A program made the translations under genes and the position numbers. Shown one piece after another: positions 49,216-58,057 of a DNA stretch of 64,000 bases (position 1 is the stretch's first letter; each line of letters begins with the position of its first letter). A model generated the notes under the pieces. It saw nothing but the letters and a program-made list of their open reading frames with translations, made no database searches and was not told the DNA's origin. Source of the stretch: Arthrobacter sp. B6 (lineage in GTDB: Bacteria > Actinomycetota > Actinomycetes > Actinomycetales > Micrococcaceae); assembly GCF_001663775.1 (NCBI RefSeq), contig NZ_KV467169.1:821206-885205 (forward strand), written 5' to 3'.

Positions 49216-50301
49216 TTAGCGGTCCAGGTCGCCGCGGATGAAGGCCTCAACCTTTTCGCGGGCGAGGTCGTCGTTGAACTGCTCCGGCGGGGACTTCATG
49301 AAGTAGCTCGAGGCCGACAGCAGCGGGCCGCCGATGCCACGGTCCAGCCCGATCTTGGCGGCCCGGATGGCGTCGATGATCACGCCGGCGGAGTTGGGTG
49401 AGTCCCAGACTTCCAGCTTGTACTCAAGCGACACCGGGGCGTCACCGAAGTTGCGGCCTTCGAGGCGGACGAAGGCCCACTTGCGGTCATCGAGCCACTG
49501 GACGTAGTCGGACGGGCCGATGTGGACGTCCTTGGCTGCCATTTCGGCCTCAACGTTGGACGTCACGGCCTGGGTCTTGGAGATCTTCTTGGACTCGAGG
49601 CGGTCGCGCTCCAGCATGTTCTTGAAGTCCATGTTGCCGCCCACGTTGAGCTGGTAGGTGCGGTCCAGCGTTACGCCGCGGTCTTCGAAGAGCTTTGCCA
49701 TGACGCGGTGCGTAATGGTGGCACCGATCTGGCTCTTGATGTCATCGCCCACGATCGGCACGCCGGCCGCGGTGAACTTGTCAGCCCAGGCCTTCGTGCC
49801 GGCAATGAACACAGGCAGCGCGTTGACGAAGGCCACGCCGGCATCGATTGCTGCCTGGGCGTAGAACTCGGCGGCTTCCTGGGAGCCCACGGGCAGGTAG
49901 CAGACCATTACGTCAGCCTTGGCATCCTTGAGGGCCTGTACAACGTCCACCGGCTCGGCCGGGGACTGCTCGATGGTCTCAAGGTAGTACTTGCCCAGGC
50001 CGTCGAGGGTGTGGCCGCGCTGGACGGTCACGCCGGTGGGAGGAACGTCGGCAATCTTGATGGTGTTGTTTTCGCTTGCCAGGATGGCATCCGCGAGGTC
50101 CACGCCGACCTTCTTGCCATCTACGTCGAAAGCGGCAACAAACTGGACGTCGTTGACGTGGTACTTGCCAAACTGCACGTGCATCAGGCCGGGGATCGTG
50201 GCCTCGGGATCGGCGTCACGGTAGTAGTGCACACCCTGGACGAGCGATGCGGCGCAGTTACCCACACCGACGATTGCAACACGAATCGGATTTGAAGACA
50301 C
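49216..50301 (-). CDS. ino1: Inositol-3-phosphate synthase
   Basis: A 361-residue NAD-dependent enzyme converting glucose-6-phosphate to inositol-3-phosphate for phosphatidylinositol and mycothiol. The NAD-binding start 'IRVAIVGVGNCAASLVQGV', 'GDDIKSQIGATITHR' and 'NVGGNMDFKNM' are the actinobacterial Ino1 signatures. The GTG start has AAAGGAG 5 nt upstream. A promoter with a stem-loop at the very 5' end of its leader lies about 90 nt upstream. Together with mshA it supplies the first two steps of mycothiol synthesis. Confidence 0.95.
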   Translation of the reverse strand: MSSNPIRVAIVGVGNCAASLVQGVHYYRDADPEATIPGLMHVQFGKYHVNDVQFVAAFDVDGKKVGVDLADAILASENNTIKIADVPPTGVTVQRGHTLDGLGKYYLETIEQSPAEPVDVVQALKDAKADVMVCYLPVGSQEAAEFYAQAAIDAGVAFVNALPVFIAGTKAWADKFTAAGVPIVGDDIKSQIGATITHRVMAKLFEDRGVTLDRTYQLNVGGNMDFKNMLERDRLESKKISKTQAVTSNVEAEMAAKDVHIGPSDYVQWLDDRKWAFVRLEGRNFGDAPVSLEYKLEVWDSPNSAGVIIDAIRAAKIGLDRGIGGPLLSASSYFMKSPPEQFNDDLAREKVEAFIRGDLDR

Positions 50302-50376
50302 GGAACTCCTTTAAGGACAAAACTTCAGCCGCCGGGACGGTGAGTACGAAAACGCACGACGGCGGACAGCAGGCAC

Positions 50377-50425
50377 GGCGCCATGCGGCGCCTTTTCATA
50401 GTACCCAACAGAGCGGGGGCCGGAA
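50377..50425 (-). promoter_or_regulatory. ino1 promoter with 5'-terminal stem-loop
   Basis: On the minus strand TTCCGG (50420-50425) and TACTAT (50398-50403) are 16 nt apart. A perfect hairpin GGCGCC-GCAT-GGCGCC (50377-50392) lies just where transcription would begin, leaving a leader of about 90 nt. Confidence 0.5.
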
Positions 50426-50443
50426 TTGTTCCCCCGCCCCCGC
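50413..50443 (-). terminator. Terminator-like hairpin behind the aldo/keto reductase gene
   Basis: Arms GCGGGGG and CCCCCGC around 17 nt, 32 nt after the gene's stop. It partly overlaps the ino1 -35 region. Confidence 0.4.
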
Positions 50444-50474
50444 ACGCGGTTGGAGCGCTAACAGCGAGGAAGTG

Positions 50475-51512
50475 TTACGCGTTCTGCCAGAGGCTGGTGT
50501 CCGATTCCACCGCAAACTCGTCGATGGCAGTGAGTTCGTCGGTGGTGAACTTCAGGTTGTTGATGGCGGAGAGGGTGTCTTCCAGCTGCCTGACGCTCGA
50601 AGCGCCAACCAGGGCAGAGGTCACGGGAGTGCCCTTGGGCTGGTCGCGCAGGATCCAGGCAATGGCCATCTGCGCCAGGGACTGTCCACGGCCTTCGGCA
50701 ATTTTATGCAGCCCACGGATCCGGTCCAGCTTCTCGTCCGTAATGGCATCCTCGGACAGGAAGCGCGCCTTGGCAGCCCTGGAATCTGCGGGTATTCCGT
50801 TGAGGTACCGGTCCGTGAGCATGCCCTGGGCCAGCGGGGAGAAGGCAATGGACCCGGCTCCGACCTGTTCCAGCGCCTCATAGAGGTTGGGGGCGCCGTC
50901 TTCAGTCCACCGGTTCAGCATGGAGTAGCTGGGCTGGTGGATGAGCAGGGGCGTCCCGAGTTCCTTCAGGATGCGGGCGGCCTCGAGGGTCTGCTCCGGC
51001 GTGTAGGACGAGATGCCGGCATACAGCGCCTTACCGGAACGGACGGCGTAGTCCAGTGCGCCCATGGTCTCCTCCATCGGCGTCTCCGGATCCGGCCGGT
51101 GGCTGTAGAAGATGTCCACGTAGTCCAGGCCCATCCGCTGCAGCGACTGGTCAAGGCTGGAGATGAGGTATTTGCGGGAGCCCCACTCGCCGTACGGTCC
51201 CGGCCACATGTAGTAGCCCGCCTTTGTGGAGATGACCAGCTCGTCACGATAGGGCTTGAAGTCGTCCGCGAGGTGGCGGCCGAAGTTGGTTTCGGCGGAG
51301 CCGTCCGGCGGGCCGTAGTTGTTGGCGAGGTCGAAGTGGTTCACCCCGAGGTCGAAGGCGCGGCGGAGGATGGCGCGCTGTTCGTCAAAGCGTTTGTCGT
51401 CACCGAAGTTGTGCCACAGGCCCAGCGAGATGGCGGGGAGCCTCAGTCCACTGCGGCCGACGCGGCGGTAGGGCATGGATTCATAGCGGTTTTCCGCGGC
51501 TGAATAAGTCAT
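50475..51512 (-). CDS. Aldo/keto reductase, YghZ (L-glyceraldehyde 3-phosphate reductase) type
   Basis: A 345-residue NADPH-dependent reductase. Catalytic residues appear in the usual order: Asp and Tyr in 'FDLANNYGPPDGSAE', Lys in 'ISTKAGYYMWPGPYG' and His in 'YSHRPDPETP'. The start 'RYESMPYRRVGRSGLRLP' and the insertion after the lysine match YghZ-like enzymes, which reduce methylglyoxal and L-glyceraldehyde 3-phosphate. The ATG at 51512 has GGATGGA upstream. It lies behind treZ but beyond a strong terminator hairpin, so it is probably transcribed separately. Confidence 0.9.
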   Translation of the reverse strand: MTYSAAENRYESMPYRRVGRSGLRLPAISLGLWHNFGDDKRFDEQRAILRRAFDLGVNHFDLANNYGPPDGSAETNFGRHLADDFKPYRDELVISTKAGYYMWPGPYGEWGSRKYLISSLDQSLQRMGLDYVDIFYSHRPDPETPMEETMGALDYAVRSGKALYAGISSYTPEQTLEAARILKELGTPLLIHQPSYSMLNRWTEDGAPNLYEALEQVGAGSIAFSPLAQGMLTDRYLNGIPADSRAAKARFLSEDAITDEKLDRIRGLHKIAEGRGQSLAQMAIAWILRDQPKGTPVTSALVGASSVRQLEDTLSAINNLKFTTDELTAIDEFAVESDTSLWQNA

Positions 51513-51565
51513 GCGTTCCATCCTGCCAGCTGTGACGCAGCCTACAGTCGGGAACGGCCTTGTTA

Positions 51566-51596
51566 CGCCGCGGGCTGACACGATCAGCCCGCGGCG
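51566..51596 (-). terminator. treXYZ operon terminator hairpin
   Basis: A perfect 13-bp stem (arms CGCCGCGGGCTGA and TCAGCCCGCGGCG) around a 5-nt loop, 14 nt after the treZ stop. No T-run follows. Confidence 0.65.
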
Positions 51597-51609
51597 CAGC
51601 GGGCCCGAA

Positions 51610-53382
51610 TTACAACGACTTCAGGACGGCGGCACTCCACGGACCGAGCGCCAGCGAACCGCCGTCAGCGGGGGGCACCTCCTCGGTGGAGAGCAAAACC
51701 GTTCCCTCGGCCCGGTCCAGGGTGACTTTTTGCTCGGAGAGGTTGAGCAGCACCTCAACGGATCCGCGGCGGAAACGCAGCCAGCCGGCGTCGTCGTCGA
51801 ACTCCACCTGCGTCTCCGTAAACCCCAGGCCGGCCAGCTCGGCATGCTCCCGGCGCAATGCCGCGAGCGAGCGGTAGAGCTCCAGGAGCCGGGCGTGGTC
51901 GCCCTGCGAAGCCTCGGCCCAGTTCAGTTTGGAACGGCGGAACGTTTCGGGATCCTGCGGGTCAGGTACGACGGCGGGATCCCACCCCATGCGTTCGAAC
52001 TCCCGGATCCTGCCTTCCGCAGTCGCTTTGCCCAGCTCCGGCTCCGGATGCGACGTGAAAAACTGCCACGGTGTTGACGCGCCGAACTCCTCGCCCATAA
52101 ACAGCATGGGTGTGAACGGCGACGTCATGGTCAGGACCGCCGCGACGGCCAGCTGCCCGTAGGACAGTGACTGGGAGAGCCTGTCCCCTGTGGCCCGGTT
52201 GCCGATCTGGTCGTGGTTCTGGCCGCAGACCACCAGGGCCGCCGGCTCCACGAGCGAGGTATTGATGGGCCTCCCGTGGTGGCGGCCGCGGAAGCTTGAA
52301 TAGCTGCCATCGTGCAGGAAACCGTCCTTGAGCACCTTGGCCAGCACAGCCAGGGAGTCGAAGTCGCCGTAGTAGCCGGTGGTCTCCCCGCTGACGTTGA
52401 CATGGACGGCGTGGTGGAAGTCGTCGCTCCACTGACCGGCCAGGCCATAGCCGTTCGCTTCGCGCGGGTAGAGCAGCCGCGGGTTGTTCAGGTCCGATTC
52501 CGCGATCAGGGTTTTGGGCAGCCCCGTTTCGGCCGAGACGGCGTCGCCCAGTGCGCCGAGGTCCTCCAGGATGTGCACGGCACGCTCGTCCCGGAGGGCG
52601 TGGACCGCATCGAGGCGCAGGCCGTCCACGTGGTAGTCCCGCAGCCACAGCGCGGCGTTGTCCAGGATGTATTCGCGGACCACGTCCGAGCCTCGCCCGT
52701 CAAGGTTGACCGAATCGCCCCAGGTGTTGGCGTCCCCCTGCTTGAGGTACGGCCCGAACCGGGACAGGTAGTTGCCGCTGGGTCCCAGGTGGTTATAAAC
52801 AACGTCCTGGATGACTCCGAGACCGGCCGCATGGGCTGCGTCCACAAAACGCTGGTAGGCCGCCGGCCCGCCGTAGCCTTCGTGGACGGCGAACCACTGG
52901 ACGCCGTCGTAGCCCCAGTTGTGCGTTCCGTTGAAGCCGTTGACGGGCAGCAGTTCCACGAAGTCCACACCCAGGTCGGCCAGGTAGCCGAGCTTATCCG
53001 CAGCGGAATCCAGGGTTCCCTCCGGCGTAAACGTTCCCACGTGAAGCTCGTAGATGACGGAACCGCGGAGTTCCTTGCCCTGCCAGCCCGCGTCCTGCCA
53101 CTCATGGTCGCGGGGGCTGAAGGTCCGGGACAGCGCGTGGACCCCGTCCGGCAAGCGGCGCGACCGGGGATCCGGCAGCGGATGGGTGTCTTCGTCCAGC
53201 AGGTAGCCGTAGTCCACCTCGCCTTCCGTGGGGGCGTCCGGCGCGGACCACCAGCCTTCGGCCCCGGGCGAAGTTTCCGCCTGCTGCATGGGGTACTGCT
53301 GCCCGTTGGCCACCAGGGTCACGGCTGAAACGTCCGGTGCCCAGACGTCGAAGCGTCCGGATCCGCTGTGGGTCAGGCTCAT
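51610..53382 (-). CDS. treZ: Malto-oligosyltrehalose trehalohydrolase
   Basis: A 590-residue GH13 enzyme that releases trehalose from maltooligosyltrehalose. An N-terminal beta domain is followed by the (beta/alpha)8 barrel with 'GVIQDVVYNHLGPSGNYL', the nucleophile Asp in 'GLRLDAVHAL', the acid Glu in 'LIAESDLN' and the transition-state Asp in 'QNHDQIGNR'. All three catalytic acids are present. It is the last gene of treX-treY-treZ and its ATG overlaps the treY stop by 4 nt. Confidence 0.96.
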   Translation of the reverse strand: MSLTHSGSGRFDVWAPDVSAVTLVANGQQYPMQQAETSPGAEGWWSAPDAPTEGEVDYGYLLDEDTHPLPDPRSRRLPDGVHALSRTFSPRDHEWQDAGWQGKELRGSVIYELHVGTFTPEGTLDSAADKLGYLADLGVDFVELLPVNGFNGTHNWGYDGVQWFAVHEGYGGPAAYQRFVDAAHAAGLGVIQDVVYNHLGPSGNYLSRFGPYLKQGDANTWGDSVNLDGRGSDVVREYILDNAALWLRDYHVDGLRLDAVHALRDERAVHILEDLGALGDAVSAETGLPKTLIAESDLNNPRLLYPREANGYGLAGQWSDDFHHAVHVNVSGETTGYYGDFDSLAVLAKVLKDGFLHDGSYSSFRGRHHGRPINTSLVEPAALVVCGQNHDQIGNRATGDRLSQSLSYGQLAVAAVLTMTSPFTPMLFMGEEFGASTPWQFFTSHPEPELGKATAEGRIREFERMGWDPAVVPDPQDPETFRRSKLNWAEASQGDHARLLELYRSLAALRREHAELAGLGFTETQVEFDDDAGWLRFRRGSVEVLLNLSEQKVTLDRAEGTVLLSTEEVPPADGGSLALGPWSAAVLKSL

Positions 53383-55691
53383 GAGTTGTCTCCGTCCGCC
53401 GGTACCAGCAAGGCCACCGGGTAGGTACCCAGGACGTCGGCGACTGAAACGGTGCCGGGCCCAAAGCTGCTGCCCGTCAGTTCGTCGCGCATCGAGCCGG
53501 AGAGTTCGACGGCGGTGTCCCGCCATCCGCCCGCAGCTTCCAGGCCGGCGGGAAGCCGGGTGGCCAGGGTGAGGGCCCCGCCCCGGTCAAAGGCGAGAAG
53601 ATGGCCTGCTGCCGCTCCCGACGCCGTAACAGGGTTGTAGCTGCCGAAAAGCCCGGGCTTGTCGCGGCGCAGGCGGAGGGCGCGGGAAGTAACCAGCAGC
53701 TTACTGGCTTCCGTCCCCGCTGCCGGCAGGAGCCCGCCGTCGATCCTGGCCAGTTCCTCTTCGCGGAGCGGGAAATCGACCGGGCGCCGGTTGTCGGGGT
53801 CGGTCAGTGACCGGTCCCAGAACTCCGTGCCCTGGTACACGTCCGGAACCCCGGGCATGGTCAGCTGGACCAGTTTGGCGGCCAGCGAGTTGGAGGCGGC
53901 GAAGGAATCCGTCATCGCCACGAAGTCCTCGATCACGGCTGTGACACGGGCGTCATCGAAGGCGGCGTCGACGGCCGCCCTGACCGTCGCTTCGAATTCC
54001 TCGTCCGGATCGGTCCAAGTGGTGGAGTTGCCCGCCTCCCGGGCAGCCTTCTGGGCGTAGCCCTGCAGGCGTTCCCGGGATGCCGGCCAGGCGCCGATGA
54101 CCGCCTGCCACAGCAGGTTTGCGTAGGGGCCGTCGGGCACAGGCGCCAGCTCCTGGAGCCTGTTGAGCGTGGCTGTCCAGTCGCCGGGGAGTTCGGCGAT
54201 GACGGAGATCCTTGCCCGGGCGTCTTCACTGCGCTTGGTGTCGTGAGTGGAGAGCGTGGTCATGGATTGCGGGAGTTCCTCGTGCCGGCGGCGCATCCGG
54301 TGGTGGAATTCCTCGGGGGCTACGGAGAACTCGGTGGGTTCAGCCCCCACTTCGGTGAGCGTGCCCAGCCGGGTGTAGCGGTAGAACGCGGTGTCCTCCA
54401 CGCCCTTGGCCATCACCATGCCGGAGGTCTGCTGGAAACGGACCGCGATCGGGGTGGAGGGATCAAGAAGGAGCGGCAGGAGCGTGCCGACGGCAACCTC
54501 AAGATCGGGCCGGTGTGCTGCTGCCTGCTCGCAGGCTTCCTTCAGCACGTCCGCCCCCACGGGCAGGTAGGACCGGTAGACCGGGAACGCCGCGATGATT
54601 TCGGTGATGGCATCAGCTGCCTGGTCCTCCGCCAGTCCGTAGGAGGACGGAACCAGCCGGGCCAGCCGCAGCACCTCGGAGCGCAGGATGCCGTCCGCAA
54701 TCATCCGCTTGGTGCCGCGGATCATCGCCGCGTAGTCGGCCGGCTCGCCGCTGTCGCGGAGGCTGGCGTCCAGGGCGTTCAGGGCAGCCTCGCCGGCGGG
54801 GTCCACCAGGACCCGGTCCACCTCAGCGAGGGCGTCGTAACCGGTGGTTCCTTCGCAGGCGAAGTCTCCGGGGAGGACCTCGCCCGGTTCCAGGATCTTC
54901 TCCACCAGGATGTACGCCCCGCCGCTGAGGTCCTTGAGCCAGCGCAGGTACCCGGCAGGATCCGCCAGTCCGTCCGGATGATCCACCCTCAAGCCGTCCA
55001 CCAGCCCCTCACGGAACCAGCGGCCCACCTCGGCATGGGCCTCCTCGAAGACTTTCGGGACTTCGACGCGGATGCCCGCCAGGGTGTTGACCGCGAAGAA
55101 GCGGCGGTAGTTCAGTTCGCTGTCGGCCCGCCGCCAGGAAACCAGCTCATAGTGCTGGCGGTCATGGACATCCTGGGGCGAGTCGCCATCAGAGTAGGAC
55201 CCTTCGGCCAAGGGAAAGCGGTGGTCGTAATAGCGAAGCTCGCCGTCCTTGACCTCCAGCCGGTCCACGTCGTCATCGGAGCCCAGCGCCGGAATCCGGA
55301 TCCGGCCGCCGCCGAAGTCCCAGTCGACGTCGAACGCCTCAGCGTAGCGGGAGCCGCGTCCTTCCCGGAGCAGTGACCACCACCAGGGGTTCTGGGCCGG
55401 TGACGCCACGCCCACATGGTTGGGGACGATGTCCACCAGGACACCCATGCCGTGCTCGCGGGCAGCCTTGGACAGGGCCAGCAGCCCTTCCGGACCGCCC
55501 CGCTCCGGGTCAACCGTCGAGGGGTCGGTGACGTCGTAGCCATGGTCCGAACCCTGCTCGGCCGTCAGGATGGGCGACAGGTACAGCCAGTCCACACCGA
55601 GGGACTTCAGGTACGGGACCTTGGCTGCAGCGTCAAAGAGGGTGAAGCTGCGCCGGATCTGCAGCCGGTACGTGCTTGCCGGAACCCTCAC
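53379..55691 (-). CDS. treY: Malto-oligosyltrehalose synthase
   Basis: A 770-residue GH13 enzyme converting the reducing end of maltodextrins to an alpha,alpha-1,1-linked unit. It begins 'STYRLQIRRSFTLFDAA', has 'VDIVPNHVGVASP', the catalytic 'GLRVDHPDGLADP' and 'STHDTKRSED', all signatures of TreY. It overlaps treZ and treX by 4 nt on either side, so the three are translated together. Product passes to TreZ. Confidence 0.97.
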   Translation of the reverse strand: MRVPASTYRLQIRRSFTLFDAAAKVPYLKSLGVDWLYLSPILTAEQGSDHGYDVTDPSTVDPERGGPEGLLALSKAAREHGMGVLVDIVPNHVGVASPAQNPWWWSLLREGRGSRYAEAFDVDWDFGGGRIRIPALGSDDDVDRLEVKDGELRYYDHRFPLAEGSYSDGDSPQDVHDRQHYELVSWRRADSELNYRRFFAVNTLAGIRVEVPKVFEEAHAEVGRWFREGLVDGLRVDHPDGLADPAGYLRWLKDLSGGAYILVEKILEPGEVLPGDFACEGTTGYDALAEVDRVLVDPAGEAALNALDASLRDSGEPADYAAMIRGTKRMIADGILRSEVLRLARLVPSSYGLAEDQAADAITEIIAAFPVYRSYLPVGADVLKEACEQAAAHRPDLEVAVGTLLPLLLDPSTPIAVRFQQTSGMVMAKGVEDTAFYRYTRLGTLTEVGAEPTEFSVAPEEFHHRMRRRHEELPQSMTTLSTHDTKRSEDARARISVIAELPGDWTATLNRLQELAPVPDGPYANLLWQAVIGAWPASRERLQGYAQKAAREAGNSTTWTDPDEEFEATVRAAVDAAFDDARVTAVIEDFVAMTDSFAASNSLAAKLVQLTMPGVPDVYQGTEFWDRSLTDPDNRRPVDFPLREEELARIDGGLLPAAGTEASKLLVTSRALRLRRDKPGLFGSYNPVTASGAAAGHLLAFDRGGALTLATRLPAGLEAAGGWRDTAVELSGSMRDELTGSSFGPGTVSVADVLGTYPVALLVPADGDNS

Positions 55692-57943
55692 TTCTCAGGG
55701 TCCTTCGGCTTGCTGACCTTCTTCGTTTTCTTGGGTTCCGGCACGGTGGGCGTGCTCAGGGCCTCGGTCTCGCTGGTGCTCGTCTGCGTCAGGGCGGCGA
55801 GGGACGCAGCTACTGAATGGTCGGGCTCCGCCTCTTCCACGGTGTGCGCCCGAAGGACCACCAGGGACTTGGCATCGACTGGAAGGACCTGGCCGGATTT
55901 CACGGGAGCCGTGTCCGCATTATGGCCGGCGGTGTCGATGATGATGTCCCAGGCCGGTGCGTACTCGTCGTTAGGAAGGGTGAAGTCCACCTTGTCAACG
56001 TACGCGTTGAAGTACAGCAGGAAGTTGACGTCGGTGATCCGGCGGCCGCGTGCGTCCTTCCCCTGGATACCGTCGCCGTTCAGGAACACGCCCACTGAAC
56101 GGCCGAACCCGCTGTCCCAATCCTCCGGCTTCATGGTGTTGCCGTCCGGGTCCAGCCATACGATGTCCGGCAGCCGTTCGCCTTCGCCCCGCAGCACGGG
56201 GCGGCCGTCAAAGAACCGGCTCCGGCGGAAGGTGGGGTGCTTGGCCCGCAGGGCGTTGACGGCGGCCGTGAACTCCACGAGCGGCTGGTCGATGTTTTCC
56301 CAGTTAATCCAGGTCAGTTCGGAGTCCTGGCAGTATCCGTTGTTGTTGCCCTGCTGCGTCCGGCCCAGTTCGTCACCGTGCAGGAGCATGGGGACGCCCT
56401 GGGACAGCAGCAAGGAGGCGATGAAGTTACGCTGCTGGCGGGCGCGCAGCGCCAGGACAACCGGATCGTCTGTGGGGCCCTCGGCCCCGCAGTTCCAGGA
56501 ACGGTTGTGGGATTCGCCGTCGTTGTTGCCTTCGCCGTTGGCGTCGTTGTGCTTCTCGTTGTAGGACACCAGGTCGGCCAGGGTGAAGCCGTCGTGGGCG
56601 GTAACGAAGTTGATCGAGGCCACGGGCCGGCGCCCTGAGTGCTCGTAGAGGTCGGCGGAGCCGGTGATGCGGGAGGCGAACTCGCCCAGGGTTGCCGGCT
56701 CGCCGCGCCAGAAGTCGCGGACGGTGTCGCGGTACTTTCCGTTCCATTCCGTCCACTGCGGCGGGAAGTTACCTACCTGGTAACCGCCGGGTCCAACATC
56801 CCACGGCTCGGCGATGAGCTTGACCTGGGACACTACGGGGTCCTGCTGGATGAGTTCGAAGAACGTGGAGAGTTTGTCGACGTCGTAGAACTCCCGGGCC
56901 AGGGTGGAGGCGAGGTCGAAGCGGAAGCCGTCCACGTGCATTTCCGTAACCCAGTAGCGCAGGGAGTCCATCAGCAGCTGCAGCGAGTGCGGCTGGCGGA
57001 CGTTCAGCGAGTTGCCGGTGCCGGTGTAGTCCATGTAGTGCTTCTCGTCGCCCTCCATCAGCCGGTAGTAGGAGGGGTTGTCGATGCCCTTGAAGGACAG
57101 GGTGGGGCCCAGGTGGTTGCCTTCGGCAGTGTGGTTGTAGACCACGTCCAGGATCACTTCGATGCCGGCCCGGTGCAGGGAACGGACCATGGCTTTGAAG
57201 TCCTGGACCTGCTGGCCGGTGTCACCGGTGGAGCTGTAGGTGTTTTGCGGCGCGAAGAAGCCGATGGTGTTGTAGCCCCAGTAGTTGTTCAGGCCCTGGT
57301 CCTGCAGGGTGCCGTCGTTGACGAACTGGTGAACCGGCATCAGCTCGATGGCGGTGATGCCCAGCTTCTGCAGGTGCGAGATGACTGACGGGTGCGCAAC
57401 GCCGGCGTAGGTGCCGCGCTGCTCCTCCGGGATCTCAGGGTGCAGCGCGGTGAGGCCCTTGACGTGGGCCTCGTAGATCACTGACTTGTGGTACGGAACG
57501 CGGATGTGGTGGTCGCCGTCCCAGTCGAAGAAGGGGTTGATGACTATGCCCTTCATCATGTGCGACGCGGAGTCCTCGTTGTTGACCGAATCCGGCTCGC
57601 CAAGGTTGTAGGAGAACAGCGACGGGTCCCAGTCCACCTGCCCGTGCACAGCCTTGGCGTACGGGTCCAGGAGGAGCTTGTTCGGGTTAAAACGGTTGCC
57701 GGAGGCGGGGTCGTACGGACCGTGGACGCGGTAGCCGTACTGTTGCCCTGGCTGGACCTGGGGAATGTAGCAGTGCCACACATAGCCATCCACTTCGTCC
57801 AGCACATAGCGCGTCTCAACGCCGTCGTCATCGAAGAGGCACAGCTCCACCTTTTCGGCGCGTTCACTGAACAGCGCAAAGTTGGTGCCGGTTCCATCAA
57901 AAGTGGCTCCAAGCGGATAAGCCGATCCGGGCCAGATTTCCAT
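55688..57943 (-). CDS. treX: Glycogen debranching enzyme TreX/GlgX type
   Basis: A 751-residue GH13 isoamylase-type enzyme that trims alpha-1,6 branches to give linear maltodextrins for TreY. An N-terminal CBM48 domain (about 10-100) precedes the barrel with 'VILDVVYNHTAEGNHLGP', the nucleophile Asp in 'DGFRFDLAS', the acid Glu in 'LIAEPWDVG' and 'TAHDGFTLADLVSYN'. The last 20 residues are lysine-rich (PEPKKTKKVSKPKDPEK), an unusual tail. The ATG has GAGGAG 5 nt upstream. It leads treXYZ. Confidence 0.95.
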   Translation of the reverse strand: MEIWPGSAYPLGATFDGTGTNFALFSERAEKVELCLFDDDGVETRYVLDEVDGYVWHCYIPQVQPGQQYGYRVHGPYDPASGNRFNPNKLLLDPYAKAVHGQVDWDPSLFSYNLGEPDSVNNEDSASHMMKGIVINPFFDWDGDHHIRVPYHKSVIYEAHVKGLTALHPEIPEEQRGTYAGVAHPSVISHLQKLGITAIELMPVHQFVNDGTLQDQGLNNYWGYNTIGFFAPQNTYSSTGDTGQQVQDFKAMVRSLHRAGIEVILDVVYNHTAEGNHLGPTLSFKGIDNPSYYRLMEGDEKHYMDYTGTGNSLNVRQPHSLQLLMDSLRYWVTEMHVDGFRFDLASTLAREFYDVDKLSTFFELIQQDPVVSQVKLIAEPWDVGPGGYQVGNFPPQWTEWNGKYRDTVRDFWRGEPATLGEFASRITGSADLYEHSGRRPVASINFVTAHDGFTLADLVSYNEKHNDANGEGNNDGESHNRSWNCGAEGPTDDPVVLALRARQQRNFIASLLLSQGVPMLLHGDELGRTQQGNNNGYCQDSELTWINWENIDQPLVEFTAAVNALRAKHPTFRRSRFFDGRPVLRGEGERLPDIVWLDPDGNTMKPEDWDSGFGRSVGVFLNGDGIQGKDARGRRITDVNFLLYFNAYVDKVDFTLPNDEYAPAWDIIIDTAGHNADTAPVKSGQVLPVDAKSLVVLRAHTVEEAEPDHSVAASLAALTQTSTSETEALSTPTVPEPKKTKKVSKPKDPEK

Positions 57944-58022
57944 GCATGCTCCTCGTTGTTGTTCGGCAGCGTATCGGACACTCCGGTCCGCGCTGCCGTG
58001 CAGAACCTATGCCTACCGTAAC

Positions 58023-58056
58023 GGGTGGCTGTGACTATTACGTTTTCGGGCCACCC
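58023..58056 (-). terminator. Weak hairpin behind nnr
   Basis: Arms GGGTGGC and GCCACCC (7 bp, loop 20 nt) lie 1 nt after the nnr stop and before treX. The long loop makes terminator activity doubtful. Confidence 0.3.
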
Positions 58057-58057
58057 A

